Positions 63,836 through 64,000 of a DNA stretch of 64,000 nucleotides are shown piece by piece. Source of the stretch: Arbacia lixula. Its lineage: Eukaryota; Echinodermata; Echinoidea; Arbacioida; Arbaciidae. The position numbers and the translations under genes are program-made. The stretch's first letter is position 1, and each line of letters starts with the position of its first letter. The notes beneath the pieces are model-generated. The model saw only the letters and a program-made list of their open reading frames with translations. It was not told the origin of the DNA and made no database searches. Location: NCBI GenBank assembly GCA_963669155.1, contig OZ022594.1:1175154-1239153 (forward strand). The letters run 5' to 3'.

Positions 63836-63934
63836 TGTTCGCACAACAAACAAAGCCATTAACATATAGCGGATGGTATTGTTTCCTTTTTAGTGTAATG
63901 TTAATTTAACAATGCAATACATAGACCCAATATT

Positions 63935-63972
63935 CATCCTGTGGGTTGACACATATTTGATCATCTTTCCCT
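63935..63972 (-). pseudogene. Truncated copy of TRMT11 exon A (copy 3)
   Basis: Minus strand reads KDDQICVNPQ after a CTGTGCAGAG acceptor-like site, matching the exon A start RDENICANLQ. It diverges after about ten codons. Most decayed of the three. Confidence 0.5.
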
Positions 63973-64000
63973 CTGCACAGAATAAATAGTCAATTTTGAC

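Overview
The window is nuclear DNA from an intron-rich, AT-biased animal genome. All four protein-coding genes are split by GT-AG introns and closely match animal families. The landscape suggests a marine invertebrate deuterostome, most likely an echinoderm: dense foldback elements (MITEs), long GA/CT, GAA and AGT microsatellites, CR1-like non-LTR debris and tRNA-derived SINEs. The phylum is an inference from repeat style and could not be tested here.

Layout, left to right. (1) 1-3719, minus strand: the 5' four coding exons of a TRPC-type cation channel, continuing off the left edge. (2) 3.8-14.7 kb: intergenic, starting with a ~185-bp GAA tract beside the TRPC start and ending with a broken non-LTR reverse transcriptase. 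(3) 14726-20448, plus strand: a complete four-exon SF3B6 (p14/SF3b14a) gene. (4) 20.4-28 kb: SF3B6 3' region, then repeats. (5) 28093-52986, minus strand: a complete ATP-dependent 6-phosphofructokinase in 22 coding exons (837 residues as joined here), with introns full of transposon copies. (6) 53-57.6 kb: intergenic repeats. (7) 57604-63687, minus strand: the last five coding exons of TRMT11, the tRNA guanosine-10 N2-methyltransferase catalytic subunit, continuing off the right edge.

The four genes belong to unrelated pathways (channel, splicing, glycolysis, tRNA modification), so this is ordinary animal gene order, not a functional cluster, and I found no clear new gene system. The most unusual signal is structural. 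Several exons (PFK exons 7, 16 and 19, TRMT11 exon A, possibly PFK exons 10 and 12) have nearby truncated copies that usually include the 3' splice-site side and the first codons. The coding differences in the best copies are mainly synonymous. Other notable items: TTAA-flanked near-perfect palindromes of about 350-370 bp in three copies, a 1.35-kb TA-flanked element present twice in inverted orientation, a dispersed repeat carrying many perfect DR1 nuclear-receptor-type motifs in and upstream of the PFK gene, and MITEs a few tens of bases from splice sites.
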